In this document: positions 26,025 to 33,901 of the stretch, in pieces
How positions within the stretch are numbered: the first letter of the stretch is position 1
Layout: each line of letters begins with the position of its first letter
Assembly: GCA_947167515.1 (NCBI GenBank)
Contig: CAMVIM010000005.1
Coordinates: 62,001 to 126,000, forward strand
Source: an uncultured Prevotellaceae bacterium
GTDB taxonomy: Bacteria; Bacteroidota; Bacteroidia; Bacteroidales; Bacteroidaceae
Direction: 5' to 3'
DNA: 64,000 nucleotides
The notes under the pieces: model-generated
What the model was told of the DNA's origin: nothing
The model's database searches: none
Seen by the model: the letters and a program-made list of their open reading frames with translations, nothing else
Position numbers and translations under genes: made by a program

Positions 26025-28091
26025 TTAATCGTAGAAGTTCCAGCTGATGCCAAAGCGGATGCTTTTGGGATTGATGGGATAGCCTGGTGCCCAGAAGTAG
26101 CGACCGTCGGATTGGTTGAAGTGGTGATACATTACATAGAAACGTGTGCGCTTCAAGTCGAAATTTGCATAGACGGACAAGATGGGGTAGTCGCCTATCT
26201 TGTTCTTCTTCAACTCATTTTGGGTCATGAACATGCCGATGACGGGAGAATAGTCGGGTGCATAGTACTTTGTGAAGTATTTCATGTCGGCTCCAAACTC
26301 TGTTTTCAACACTTTGGCTATCTTGAAACGCAGATAGAGGTTGGTGTAGAGCGAGATGGTGGGAAGAGGAAGCACGTCGGAGTGGCTGCACGTCTGGTAG
26401 GTGACATCGTTCTCCCAATGCAAGATGCCCAACTTGAAGTTCTGCTTCAGGTTGGCACTCACCACTTGGATGTTCTCGTCGTATTGTCTGGACGTAACAT
26501 TATTGCTGATTGCCTGTGTTTCAGTGCCTTCATTGAAGATGATGCCATTATTCTGGAAATAGAAGAAGTTTTTGATGTTCTCCACACCAACCGTTATTTT
26601 GGTGTGGGTGTGAGGAATGTCGAGCACACCTTCGATGCGTTGACGGAACTCTTTGTCAAGACTCTTGTCCCACCAAGCATGTTTGCCGTGATAATGACGG
26701 AAATAGAAGTTGGGCATCACGTTCTTGATGTAGGCATTGAGAGCTACTTGAGCCGTGTCGCCCAACACGGGGATGTTCACTTCTGCATGGCCATGCACGT
26801 CAAACGCTCCGATGTCTTTGCCGCCCACCACAAACTCGGCATCCAGATTGTAATGAACGAAACTGCCTTGCGAACGGATGATTTGACCGCCAACCACGAT
26901 GTTGTTCTCGTTGTAGTGCTGCTTGCCAATGATGCCCGTCGTGTTAGTGTTGACTCCGCCATATTGTGTGGAGTCGGGCAAGGTGTATCTCTTGTGCTCA
27001 AAACCCACATAGGCGTTCAATCCGAACAAAGCCCACTTGTTGAACCCTTCGCACAGCGAGAGTCCCACGATGTTCTTCAGGTAGAAGGACTTGGTGTAAT
27101 CTTGGGTGGAATCGCCTGGCAGATAGGTGTAGGAGTGGTAGTTTTCCGTCTCGCGGTAGGCGCGGTTGTTGCGCATCATGTTGTTCAGCTTCAGCGTATG
27201 GAAGATTCGGCTGACAGGCACAAACACTTTCTTGGTCGTGACGGAATCAATATCTTCTTCCCGATAGAAACCGATGTTGTAGTGGTGGTTGAGAAACACG
27301 AAGTCGTGTTCCTGACGGTTCCAAGTCTTGGAGAGCAGAGTGGGAATGTCGTTGGAGGCATATTCACGTTCCATATTTTCAGGATTCGTGATGTAGCTTT
27401 CGTCTTCAATACCGCCATTCTCAGCTGTCTTCATGAAGTTATGCTGATAGTAGAAGTGAATGTCGTACTTGTCATCCAAGTAAGAGAACCATCCCGTACC
27501 GTTGATGTAGGAGGTGGATTGTGTGTCGTAATATCCGCGTCCGTAGATGTAGTCGAAGATGCCGCCGAAGTTGAACTTCCTGCCAGCATTGTTGGTGAAC
27601 GTCACCTTCACGTGGTCGGAACCCGTGTTTTTGGAACCATTCCAGTTGTAGGTCACGTTCATGAAGGGTGATTTCGTGTTGTAGAAGCGAAAATGCTCCG
27701 TATCGACGACGAACATGTCGAACGGTGCGGTGAACATGAAATCAGGTGTCTGCGGACGCTCCATGAAGATACGCGAGATGCGTGGAGAACCCACGTTGCC
27801 GAGCGATGTGTAGTGACCTTCCACACCTTCAGGCAAGTCGGTGTTCATGAACATGTGGTGAAGGGTGTCCACGTTAGTGTCCGTCATGTTTCCATACTTT
27901 TCATCGATGGTCCATGCTCGCACGTCATTCGGCACAATCTTCTTTTTCTTCTTCTTCGAATCGACGGAATCAGGACGCGCATCCATTGACAAATCAGAGT
28001 TTGTTTCCAACTCCGAAATGATGCGTTGTGCATAGGTCGAAGGAACGAATGCAAGAAGAAGTAAAAGTATAAATAAATATCTTGATTTCAA
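26025..28091 (-). CDS. Putative outer membrane porin (Porin_10-like)
   Basis: 688 residues starting at TTG 28091 with signal peptide MKSRYLFILLLLLAFVPS-TYAQ. The rest is rich in alternating aromatic beta-strands (FNFGGIFDYIYGRGYY, KYDIHFYYQHNFM) and ends with FGISWNFYD, a typical outer-membrane beta-barrel terminus. The pattern matches the putative porins common in Bacteroidales. A lysine run (KKKKKK) follows the signal region. It is last in a likely operon with the DUF4468 and small membrane protein genes. Confidence 0.85.
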   Translation of the reverse strand: MKSRYLFILLLLLAFVPSTYAQRIISELETNSDLSMDARPDSVDSKKKKKKIVPNDVRAWTIDEKYGNMTDTNVDTLHHMFMNTDLPEGVEGHYTSLGNVGSPRISRIFMERPQTPDFMFTAPFDMFVVDTEHFRFYNTKSPFMNVTYNWNGSKNTGSDHVKVTFTNNAGRKFNFGGIFDYIYGRGYYDTQSTSYINGTGWFSYLDDKYDIHFYYQHNFMKTAENGGIEDESYITNPENMEREYASNDIPTLLSKTWNRQEHDFVFLNHHYNIGFYREEDIDSVTTKKVFVPVSRIFHTLKLNNMMRNNRAYRETENYHSYTYLPGDSTQDYTKSFYLKNIVGLSLCEGFNKWALFGLNAYVGFEHKRYTLPDSTQYGGVNTNTTGIIGKQHYNENNIVVGGQIIRSQGSFVHYNLDAEFVVGGKDIGAFDVHGHAEVNIPVLGDTAQVALNAYIKNVMPNFYFRHYHGKHAWWDKSLDKEFRQRIEGVLDIPHTHTKITVGVENIKNFFYFQNNGIIFNEGTETQAISNNVTSRQYDENIQVVSANLKQNFKLGILHWENDVTYQTCSHSDVLPLPTISLYTNLYLRFKIAKVLKTEFGADMKYFTKYYAPDYSPVIGMFMTQNELKKNKIGDYPILSVYANFDLKRTRFYVMYHHFNQSDGRYFWAPGYPINPKSIRFGISWNFYD

Positions 28092-28141
28092 AATCTTAAA
28101 TGTTTCTTGATGAAGTCGTAGGTGAACTCATCGGAGCGTCT

Positions 28142-28408
28142 CTAAAACATGAACCGCAAATAGAATTCAACCAGTTTGAGCGCAATGGCTCCGAAGCCTA
28201 CACAGAAGAAGAGGGTGCGCTGTTCGGGAAGCACAAAGTAAATGATGATTGCGGCGGCAAATCCCAACATGAAAGTCCAATTCAGCACTCTCCGTGCTGT
28301 CATCACGCTGTCATTGGAGGATTTCCCCTTGTGCCACTTCTTGCGGCTCTCCGCCTTGCTTTCAGCAACAGCCTCTGCTATGATTTTATCTACGTCTTCC
28401 TGATTCAT
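28142..28408 (-). CDS. Small membrane protein (88 aa)
   Basis: A charged N-terminal helix (about 1-40) precedes two hydrophobic segments (WTFMLGFAAAIIIYFVLP and TLFFCVGFGAIALKLVEFYL). It starts 2 bases after the DUF4468 stop, so translation is coupled. After the TAG stop the same frame continues open for 17 codons (reading RRSDEFTYDFIKKHLRF) before TGA, which hints at a lost C-terminus or readthrough. No family recognised. Confidence 0.65.
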   Translation of the reverse strand: MNQEDVDKIIAEAVAESKAESRKKWHKGKSSNDSVMTARRVLNWTFMLGFAAAIIIYFVLPEQRTLFFCVGFGAIALKLVEFYLRFMF

Positions 28409-28410
28409 GC

Positions 28411-29061
28411 TCAGTTAATGGCTGCAGAGATTTCCTTTTTCAGTTCATCCACAAGGTCGATGGTCTTGATGCGGTACTTGCCAGGGATGCGCTTCATCCC
28501 GCCCTTCTTGTTCAGGCACTCCTTGTCTGTAATCCAATCTTCGGCAGGAACACGTGTGAACTGTCCTTCGCCCAAATCTACATTGAAGGCAAGCGTGTGG
28601 AGCTTAAACTCCACCTTTCCGTCGGAGATGTTCAGATCCAGCAGATAGAAAGCCTGAGTGTAGTTCTTTGCCAGCGGTTTCAGGGAGAAAATGAATTCTT
28701 CCGCACCCTGACATTCGATGATGCCGCTCTGCTTGTTGGCAGTCTTCACCTTCGCAAACTCAATGTTCTTGAAGAAATTAGGCAGCTGGTAGTCATCGCC
28801 CATCACGCTGTTGGCCTCATAACGGAGGCTTGCCCATTGTGCCACTTTCGCAAAGATGTCATCCTTCGTCTTGCCTGGAGCTGCAATAGCATCCTGAAAG
28901 ACCACCTTTCCGTCCACTTCGGGCACAGCACCTTTGACAGCGTAAGCCGAAATGTCCTCCTTTGCCGTTTTAGCTTTTTTGCGCGAAAAGAGACCCTCAC
29001 TCTGAGCCTGTATCATCATTGGAAGCGCCACTGCAAGCAGGGCCATGAAAATCTTCTTCAT
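28411..29061 (-). CDS. DUF4468 domain secreted protein
   Basis: 216 residues with signal peptide MKKIFMALLAVALPMMIQAQ. The mature part has the DUF4468 pattern found in Bacteroidales: KTKDDIFAKVAQWASLRY, then a beta-rich half with GKVEFKLHTLAFNVDLG. It is first in an operon with the small membrane protein and the porin and has its own -7 box at 29118. Envelope location likely; role unknown. Confidence 0.8.
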   Translation of the reverse strand: MKKIFMALLAVALPMMIQAQSEGLFSRKKAKTAKEDISAYAVKGAVPEVDGKVVFQDAIAAPGKTKDDIFAKVAQWASLRYEANSVMGDDYQLPNFFKNIEFAKVKTANKQSGIIECQGAEEFIFSLKPLAKNYTQAFYLLDLNISDGKVEFKLHTLAFNVDLGEGQFTRVPAEDWITDKECLNKKGGMKRIPGKYRIKTIDLVDELKKEISAAIN

Positions 29062-29117
29062 TTTCTTCTGGTTTTATAACAGTTGTTTTCTTTTTGTTGA
29101 TTCTCGATAATTGCTTG

Positions 29118-29125
29118 CAAAGTTA
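29118..29125 (-). promoter_or_regulatory. -7 box for the DUF4468-porin operon
   Basis: TAACTTTG on the minus strand, 56 bases before the ATG at 29061. The rest of the 29126-29244 gap holds only a weak GGAGA/TCTCC hairpin. Confidence 0.6.
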
Positions 29126-29244
29126 ATGTTTTTAGATTTTATAGTCAAAAAAATACTTCTAAATATTCTAAAAATGGGCATAAAAGCAACAAGGAGACAC
29201 CTGATAATGGTATCTCCCTGTCGCTTCAACAATTTACTACACTA

Positions 29245-29280
29245 CAAAAAGCGGTGTCGTGTTTATTTGTGTACACCGTT
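29245..29280 (-). terminator. Terminator of the ECF sigma cluster
   Basis: CGGTGT pairs with ACACCG and, on the minus strand, is followed by TTTTTG. The stem begins within the last codons of the Spy-like gene. Confidence 0.65.
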
Positions 29281-29772
29281 GTTCGATTCTCGTCCCCTGT
29301 TTCCTCTGCCTGGCTGGAAGTGGTTGAGCGCTTCCATCTGAAATCTTGACAGGGCAATCCTGACGGCATACACTTTCTTCCAAGGCAGCACCGTGTGGAA
29401 TCGTTTGTAGTAGGTCTGTTCCACTTTTTTGCTTTCCACGTCGAGAGCAGCCACCTTCGTCACCATCTGCTCATAGTCAGATTCGCTCAGGTTCTGGTTC
29501 TTCCATCCTTTCATCATCAGTTCGCGCTGTTGTCTCATGAGGCCGTGTTGTTTGTCCAGCATCTCTTTAAGCAGCGGGAAGAACTTGGCGCTTTCGGCTT
29601 CCGTCAATCCTGCTTCGTGAGCCACAAACTCATTCATTTTCTTCATGTAGAGTTCGGGGTTAAACTCCCTGCGGCCGCCTTGTTGCTGTCTGCCGTTGTT
29701 GTTGTGTTGCTGAGCCTCCATGCAGACACACGTCAGCATGACCATCATCAGCGTTATCATTTTTTTCATCAT
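29263..29772 (-). CDS. Spy/CpxP-like periplasmic protein
   Basis: 169 residues with signal peptide (MMKKMITLMMVMLTCVCMEA). The mature part is helical and rich in Met, Gln, Arg and Lys (GLTEAESAKFFPLLKEMLDK, then LSESDYEQMV and ESKKVEQTYYKRFHTVLP), resembling Spy/CpxP or zinc-resistance periplasmic chaperones. It is the third gene after an ECF sigma factor and its presumed anti-sigma factor, so it is likely a product and possible feedback sensor of that envelope stress response. The family match is by pattern only. Confidence 0.7.
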   Translation of the reverse strand: MMKKMITLMMVMLTCVCMEAQQHNNNGRQQQGGRREFNPELYMKKMNEFVAHEAGLTEAESAKFFPLLKEMLDKQHGLMRQQRELMMKGWKNQNLSESDYEQMVTKVAALDVESKKVEQTYYKRFHTVLPWKKVYAVRIALSRFQMEALNHFQPGRGNRGRESNNGVHK

Positions 29773-29801
29773 GTCCGTGTTTATTTAGTTCGTTAAATGA
29801 A

Positions 29802-30233
29802 TCATTCTTCGTCCATGTCGCCCGATGCCAGATAGTAGTACACATCCATGTTGTCCACCATCGTGTAGGTCATCAGGTCCTCGTTATAGTCTTCGTCCGT
29901 GTAGGTTGCCACCTGCTCGTTGACTGGTTGATCCTGAGTGGTTGATGTAGGGATGAACTTGAGAGCCACCGTAGCGATGAGCACCAGCGATGCGGCAATC
30001 GACACAACGCTGAGCCATCTGTTGCGAAAGCGACGTTGACGCAGGTCGATAATCTTTTTGTTTCTTTCCGAAACTTCTTCCTGAATTTCTTTTCCTGAAA
30101 TTCCGTTCTGGGCGTTCTCTTCAGGAATCTGTTTCATGATACGAGCCGTCAGATTGTCGAAATATTCGTCACTCACCTTGAACGGGTATCTTCCGCCGTC
30201 GGGGTTTAATATTCGGTTGTTCTTTGTACTCAT
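29802..30233 (-). CDS. Putative anti-sigma factor (single-pass membrane protein)
   Basis: 143 residues from ATG 30233. A cytoplasmic N-terminal part (about 1-70, FKVSDEYFDNLTARIMKQIP) precedes one transmembrane helix (LSVVSIAASLVLIATVALKF) and a short acidic outer tail. Position directly after an ECF sigma gene plus this topology suggest an anti-sigma factor, though no zinc anti-sigma motif is visible. A shared TTAAACCTTTG motif precedes both this gene and the sigma gene. The longer open frame to 30278 crosses that motif and is rejected. Confidence 0.7.
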   Translation of the reverse strand: MSTKNNRILNPDGGRYPFKVSDEYFDNLTARIMKQIPEENAQNGISGKEIQEEVSERNKKIIDLRQRRFRNRWLSVVSIAASLVLIATVALKFIPTSTTQDQPVNEQVATYTDEDYNEDLMTYTMVDNMDVYYYLASGDMDEE

Positions 30234-30275
30234 ATTCTTCTTTGTTTTAGTTGTTTGTATGACTGAATGGTGAAG

Positions 30276-30286
30276 CAAAGGTTTAA
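30276..30286 (-). promoter_or_regulatory. Motif shared by sigma and anti-sigma genes, copy 2
   Basis: TTAAACCTTTG on the minus strand, 42 bases before the anti-sigma ATG. The same 11 bases precede the sigma gene at 30920-30930. Confidence 0.5.
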
Positions 30287-30330
30287 TGATGCTCCCACAT
30301 TTTTTCAGATTTTTTTCTTAGGTGTGAATT

Positions 30331-30876
30331 TTATTCTTTCGAGTGGAAAAAGTTGGTGATTTTCTCCACCGCGATGTGGTAGGAGGCTTTCAGCGCCCCC
30401 ACGCTGGTGCCGACCAAGTCGGAGATTTCCTCATACTTCTTGTCCTCGAAGTATTTCATGCAGAACACCTGTCGCTGTTTGGCGGGCAGGGTGGAGACGG
30501 CTTGCATCAGCATCTGTTCTGTTTCGTCGCCGTCGAAATACTCGTCCGCCACAAAGTTTGCCTGCTCCACAAAGTCCTCATCGTCTATCGAGGTCATCTG
30601 CCTGCGTTGTTTCAGGAAGGTGAGTGCCTCGTTCTGTGCAATTCGGTAGAGCCAGGTCGAGAGTGCCGAATCTCCCTTGAACATATCGATGCCTTTCCAC
30701 GCTTTGATGAACGTGTTTTGCAGTACGTCGTCAGTATCGTCGTGGTTTTGAAGCATGTAGTGAATCTGCCAATACAGCTGGCGCGAATAGACGTTGACCA
30801 TCTCTTCGAAGGCCCGCCGTTTCGTCTGCGGATTCTGAATCCTCTTCACAAAATCGTGTTCGTCTATTTTAGCCAT
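30331..30876 (-). CDS. ECF-type RNA polymerase sigma factor
   Basis: 181 residues. Region 2 is visible as HDDTDDVLQNTFIKAWKGIDMF and WLYRIAQNEALTFLKQRR, region 4 as LPAKQRQVFCMKYFEDKKYEEISDLVGTSVG. It is the RpoE-like type common in Bacteroidales and heads a cluster with a membrane anti-sigma candidate and a Spy-like protein, so an envelope stress regulon is likely. The regulon beyond these genes cannot be read here. Confidence 0.92.
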   Translation of the reverse strand: MAKIDEHDFVKRIQNPQTKRRAFEEMVNVYSRQLYWQIHYMLQNHDDTDDVLQNTFIKAWKGIDMFKGDSALSTWLYRIAQNEALTFLKQRRQMTSIDDEDFVEQANFVADEYFDGDETEQMLMQAVSTLPAKQRQVFCMKYFEDKKYEEISDLVGTSVGALKASYHIAVEKITNFFHSKE

Positions 30877-30919
30877 GTTGAAAGATTCTTCGCTTGTTGT
30901 TTTAGATGCCTTTGGATGT

Positions 30920-30930
30920 CAAAGGTTTAA
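30920..30930 (-). promoter_or_regulatory. Motif shared by sigma and anti-sigma genes, copy 1
   Basis: TTAAACCTTTG on the minus strand, 43 bases before the sigma ATG. It may be the autoregulated promoter element of this sigma factor, although it also resembles a degenerate housekeeping -7 box. Confidence 0.5.
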
Positions 30931-30943
30931 GAATAGGGTGTAT

Positions 30944-30994
30944 AAAAAATGTGAAAGAGTTCGTTCCGAAAGGGGAATGAGACACTTTCACATT
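30944..30994 (-). terminator. Terminator of the CTD-only gene
   Basis: AATGTGAAAG pairs with CTTTCACATT, and on the minus strand the stem runs into six T. It isolates the upstream gene from the sigma factor cluster. Confidence 0.75.
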
Positions 30995-31025
30995 ATTATA
31001 TTTATAAAGGAGGGGAATGTCGTTG

Positions 31026-31352
31026 TTAGTGCAGGTAAATCTTGCGGGTGAATTTGCCCACCTTCACGATGTAATATCCGCGTGGCAACTGTCCCAATTC
31101 AAAAGATTTCGATTGTCCCTCGATGCGTTGCGAATAGACCTTTTCACCTGTCAAGCTGAATACCTCCAGCACCAATCCCTCTGCATTCTTCACGCGCAGG
31201 CAACTGCTGCTCACGCTGATGGTGATTTGATTCTGTTCCATTTCCATCTGACTTTGCTGCACGTCTTGTGCCATCAATGAAACGGGCATCGATAAACAAA
31301 CCATCAATAGAAGGACTTTTCCTATATGTAGTACCGATTGAACCATAGGCAT
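31026..31352 (-). CDS. Short secreted protein: signal peptide plus T9SS-like C-terminal domain
   Basis: 108 residues. A signal peptide (VLLLMVCLSMPVSLMAQ) is followed by a short Gln/Met-rich spacer and then a type A sorting-like domain: ISVSSSCLRV, LVLEVFSLTGEKVYSQ, LGQLPRGYYIVKVGKFTRKI, ending YLH. There is no cargo domain between signal and tail. Such tails direct proteins through the type IX system, so this one is either a remnant of a larger protein or a free-standing tail. It has its own promoter and terminator. Confidence 0.75.
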   Translation of the reverse strand: MPMVQSVLHIGKVLLLMVCLSMPVSLMAQDVQQSQMEMEQNQITISVSSSCLRVKNAEGLVLEVFSLTGEKVYSQRIEGQSKSFELGQLPRGYYIVKVGKFTRKIYLH

Positions 31353-31407
31353 ACTGTTTTAAGCGTCATTCGGGGTCTTGCAACTCCGATTCAGCAGTTT
31401 TATTGTG

Positions 31408-31439
31408 CAAAAATAGGATTATTTTTCATCCTGTCCAAA
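31408..31439 (-). promoter_or_regulatory. Promoter of the CTD-only gene
   Basis: On the minus strand TTTG (31436-31439) precedes TATTTTTG (31408-31415) by 20 bp. Confidence 0.65.
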
Positions 31440-31495
31440 TATTTTTTGAAAAAAATGCGCTTTTTCTCAAAAAAAAGTTGTTTTTGCCGTCTGTC

Positions 31496-32683
31496 CTATT
31501 TCTTGAAGTAATCTCTGAAGTGGCTAAAAATCTTTTCCTTGATGCTGGTGGAGGGTTTGATGTTGTCGCTTCCTGCCAGTGTCTCGATGGCCTTTCGCTC
31601 GTCTTTGGTAAGCGTTTCGGGCATATAGACAGAGATGTTGATGATTTCGTCGCCTCGCTGACCTGCATAACCGTTGATGTTGGGGATGCCCTTGTTCTTC
31701 AGGCGCAACACCGTTCCTGGCTGAGTGCCTGATGGGATGGTGATTTTGGCTTTTCCGTCGTGGGTGGGCACTTCGAGCGAGGTGCCGAGTACCGCCTGCG
31801 GAATGGTGAGCAAGAGGTTGTAAACGAGGTCCACGCCGTCGCGCACCAGTTCTGGATGTGGCTTTTCATGCACAAGAATTTGCAAATCGCCGTTCACACC
31901 GTTTCTGCGACCTGCACCGCCTTTGCCCGTGAAGTTGTAGGCGTAGCCTTCCACCAATCCTGCTGGCAAATCCACTTCCACCTGCTTCTCTCCCTTCACG
32001 ATGCCTTCGCCGTTGCAGTGCTTGCACTTGTTCTTAATCACGGTACCTTCTCCGTGGCAGGTGTCGCACACCGTCTGTGTCTGCATGATGCCGAGCATCG
32101 TCTGGCGCGTCTTGTACACCACGCCCTGGCCGTTACAAGTTCCGCAGGTGCTCTCCTGACCGTCTTCCGACCCTGAGCCTTTGCAGTGGGGGCATTGGAT
32201 GTCGGTGCGCAGGTTGAACTTCTTCGTCACTCCGTTCACGATGTCGTTCAGATCCAGTTCGATGCGCATGCGCAGGTCTTGTCCCTTATAGACAGGCTTT
32301 CTGTGTTGACCACCTCTGCCTCCGAAACCGCCGAAGTCGCCAAAGCCTCCTCCGAAGCCACCGCCGCCGAAACCGCCTCCGCCGAAGATGTCGCCGAACA
32401 TGCTGAAGATGTCGTCCATCGACATTCCCTGTCCGCCGCCAAAGCCTCCTGCACCAGGCCCGAACGCATCGGGGCCAAACTGGTCGTACCGCTGACGCTT
32501 CTGAGGGTCGCGCAGCACATCGTAGGCCTCTGCCGCCTCCTTAAACTTCTCTTCTGCCTCTTTGTCACCCGGATTTCGGTCGGGGTGATACTTGATGGCC
32601 ATCTTCTTGTAGGCTCTCTTTATTTCGTCGTCAGAAGCAGTCTTCGACACTCCCAACACCTCATAGTAGTCTCTTTTAGCCAC
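31496..32683 (-). CDS. dnaJ: Chaperone protein DnaJ
   Basis: 395 residues, full length. J domain with HPD in [10 protein letters not shown], a long Gly/Phe-rich linker (about 75-130), four zinc-binding repeats ([32 protein letters not shown]) and the substrate-binding C-terminal part. It stimulates DnaK ATPase and delivers clients. It follows grpE by 61 bases in one operon; dnaK is not in the window. Confidence 0.97.
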   Translation of the reverse strand: MAKRDYYEVLGVSKTASDDEIKRAYKKMAIKYHPDRNPGDKEAEEKFKEAAEAYDVLRDPQKRQRYDQFGPDAFGPGAGGFGGGQGMSMDDIFSMFGDIFGGGGFGGGGFGGGFGDFGGFGGRGGQHRKPVYKGQDLRMRIELDLNDIVNGVTKKFNLRTDIQCPHCKGSGSEDGQESTCGTCNGQGVVYKTRQTMLGIMQTQTVCDTCHGEGTVIKNKCKHCNGEGIVKGEKQVEVDLPAGLVEGYAYNFTGKGGAGRRNGVNGDLQILVHEKPHPELVRDGVDLVYNLLLTIPQAVLGTSLEVPTHDGKAKITIPSGTQPGTVLRLKNKGIPNINGYAGQRGDEIINISVYMPETLTKDERKAIETLAGSDNIKPSTSIKEKIFSHFRDYFKK

Positions 32684-32744
32684 TGTCTATCTTTTCTGCT
32701 ATATTTATAAATAATGTATAGGAATTGCCAGGTGCATGGGCTTG

Positions 32745-33326
32745 TCATTCAGCCACGGCCACTTTGGCGTAGCGGATGACTTTGTCGTTCAGCGTGTAGC
32801 CGGCTGTCATGCAATCCATCACCTTGCCCTTCATGTCGTCGGGTTGTCCTGGCACCATGGCAATCGCCTCGTGCAGGTCGCTGTCGAAGGGCTGTCCCAC
32901 CACGTCCATCTTTTTCAGTCCTTCTTGTGCCAAAAGCTTGAAGAACTTGTCGATGATGAGGGTCAGGCCTTCCTTCACGGCTGCCACGTCCTCATACTTG
33001 TCCATGTTCTGCTGAGCGCGCTCCAGGTCGTCGATGATGGGGAGTAGGGTGGTGATGACCTTCGAGCCGCCGTTCTTGATGAGTTCGGCTTTTTCCTGCA
33101 TCACGCGCTTGCGGAAGTTGTCGAACTCAGCCACCTTGTAGAGTTGCTGATTCTTCAGTTCCTCCACCTGCTTTTCCAACTCGGCAATCTTTTCCTCGGG
33201 GGTCAGTTCCTTCTTCTCGGTTTCTTCTGTTTTTTCGGCAGCATCCGTCTGAGTATCAGCAGCCGCATCCTGCGTTTCGTTAACGGTTTCCTCGTTAACT
33301 TCTTCGTTCTTTATGTCTTTATCCAT
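32745..33326 (-). CDS. grpE: Nucleotide exchange factor GrpE
   Basis: 193 residues from ATG 33326. An acidic N-terminal tail rich in Glu, Thr and Ala precedes the coiled coil (EKIAELEKQVEELKNQQLYK) and the GrpE core (EFDNFRKRVMQEKAEL, FDSDLHEAIAMVPG). It exchanges nucleotide on DnaK. The open frame to 33392 passes through an attenuator-like hairpin and is rejected. Its promoter lies about 170 bases upstream, behind a structured RNA that ends in a terminator-like hairpin 30 bases before the ATG. Confidence 0.95.
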   Translation of the reverse strand: MDKDIKNEEVNEETVNETQDAAADTQTDAAEKTEETEKKELTPEEKIAELEKQVEELKNQQLYKVAEFDNFRKRVMQEKAELIKNGGSKVITTLLPIIDDLERAQQNMDKYEDVAAVKEGLTLIIDKFFKLLAQEGLKKMDVVGQPFDSDLHEAIAMVPGQPDDMKGKVMDCMTAGYTLNDKVIRYAKVAVAE

Positions 33327-33353
33327 AATGCTGTAAATATTTCGTTTCTCTGA

Positions 33354-33487
33354 AATCAACAAAAAAGATGCCAGTGCATGAAACTCTGGCATGGGGGTGA
33401 CAATGTGTCACTTTCGCTGCAAAGCGTTTCCTCCGATGTGCAGCACCTCGTTTTCTCTCGGAGATGCTTTGGGAGAAGTTCTGTTTC
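33354..33487 (-). ncRNA. Structured RNA upstream of grpE: small RNA or attenuated leader
   Basis: On the minus strand a strong promoter (33493-33524) would start a transcript of about 130 bases. It can fold as CAAAGC/GCUUUG enclosing CUCCGA/UCGGAG, then hairpin GUGAC-ACAUU-GUCAC, then AUGCCAG/CUGGCAU followed by CUUUUUUG, a good rho-independent terminator. The end lies about 28 bases before the grpE ATG. It is either a separate small RNA or a heat-shock leader regulated by termination. No CIRCE element was found. No Rfam family was recognised by eye. Confidence 0.6.
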
Positions 33488-33492
33488 GGCTG

Positions 33493-33524
33493 CAAAGTTA
33501 CGAAGAATTCTTGTATTGGGCAAA
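33493..33524 (-). promoter_or_regulatory. Promoter of the grpE leader RNA and grpE-dnaJ
   Basis: On the minus strand TTTG (33521-33524) precedes TAACTTTG (33493-33500) by 20 bp, a full consensus match. Confidence 0.75.
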
Positions 33525-33589
33525 CGATTTGGCAAAGATTCCTGTTTCACGTTTTCTTCCCTTTCGTTCTTAGGTCCGAAAGGGTGTCT

Positions 33590-33704
33590 GTGTAACGAAT
33601 GCTACACCGCCAGTGTAACAATTGCTACACTGGGTGTGTAGCAGTTGCTACATGGGGCGTGTAACGTTTGCTACATGGGGCATGTAGCATTTGTAGCAAA
33701 GGGT
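33590..33704. repeat. Tandem array of five 23-bp palindromic units
   Basis: Units start at 33590, 33613, 33636, 33659 and 33682, exactly 23 bp apart. Each has G/A-TGTA-A/G-C, a short variable centre, then TGCTACA-C/T (altered in the last unit) and a 5-base spacer ending GGGC in two units. Each unit is itself a palindrome; unit 3 has perfect TGTAGCA/TGCTACA arms. It lies between the divergent grpE and pectate lyase promoters. Function unknown. Confidence 0.9.
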
Positions 33705-33796
33705 GCCGTTCGTGAGGGAAACTACCGTAGGGGAGTGGCACTTCGGCGGTAAAGGGGAATGGAAAAATGGGACATCTCGAAAAAGAGTGTACTTTA

Positions 33797-33856
33797 TTTG
33801 CAAAATTGTTTCCTTTTCCATAACTTTGCAAAAATGTTTCTTTTTCCATCACTTTG
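33797..33856 (+). promoter_or_regulatory. Duplicated promoter of the pectate lyase gene
   Basis: TTTG (33797-33800), TAACTTTG (33821-33828) and TCACTTTG (33849-33856) form a ladder: the TTTG elements are 28 bp apart, so the first -7 box could also serve as the -33 of a second promoter. The flanks TGTTTC-C/T-TTTTCCAT are duplicated too. Confidence 0.7.
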
Positions 33857-33901
33857 CGGAAAGAGGGGCGAACGCCGAAACCAATCATAAAAAGATACCG
33901 T

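Noticed and set aside
33590..33704. CRISPR array
   Set aside because: Units are contiguous with only about 5 variable bases between palindromes; no spacers and no cas genes.
33854..33901. Upstream extension of the pectate lyase frame
   Set aside because: It lies within the duplicated promoter; the signal peptide begins at 33902.
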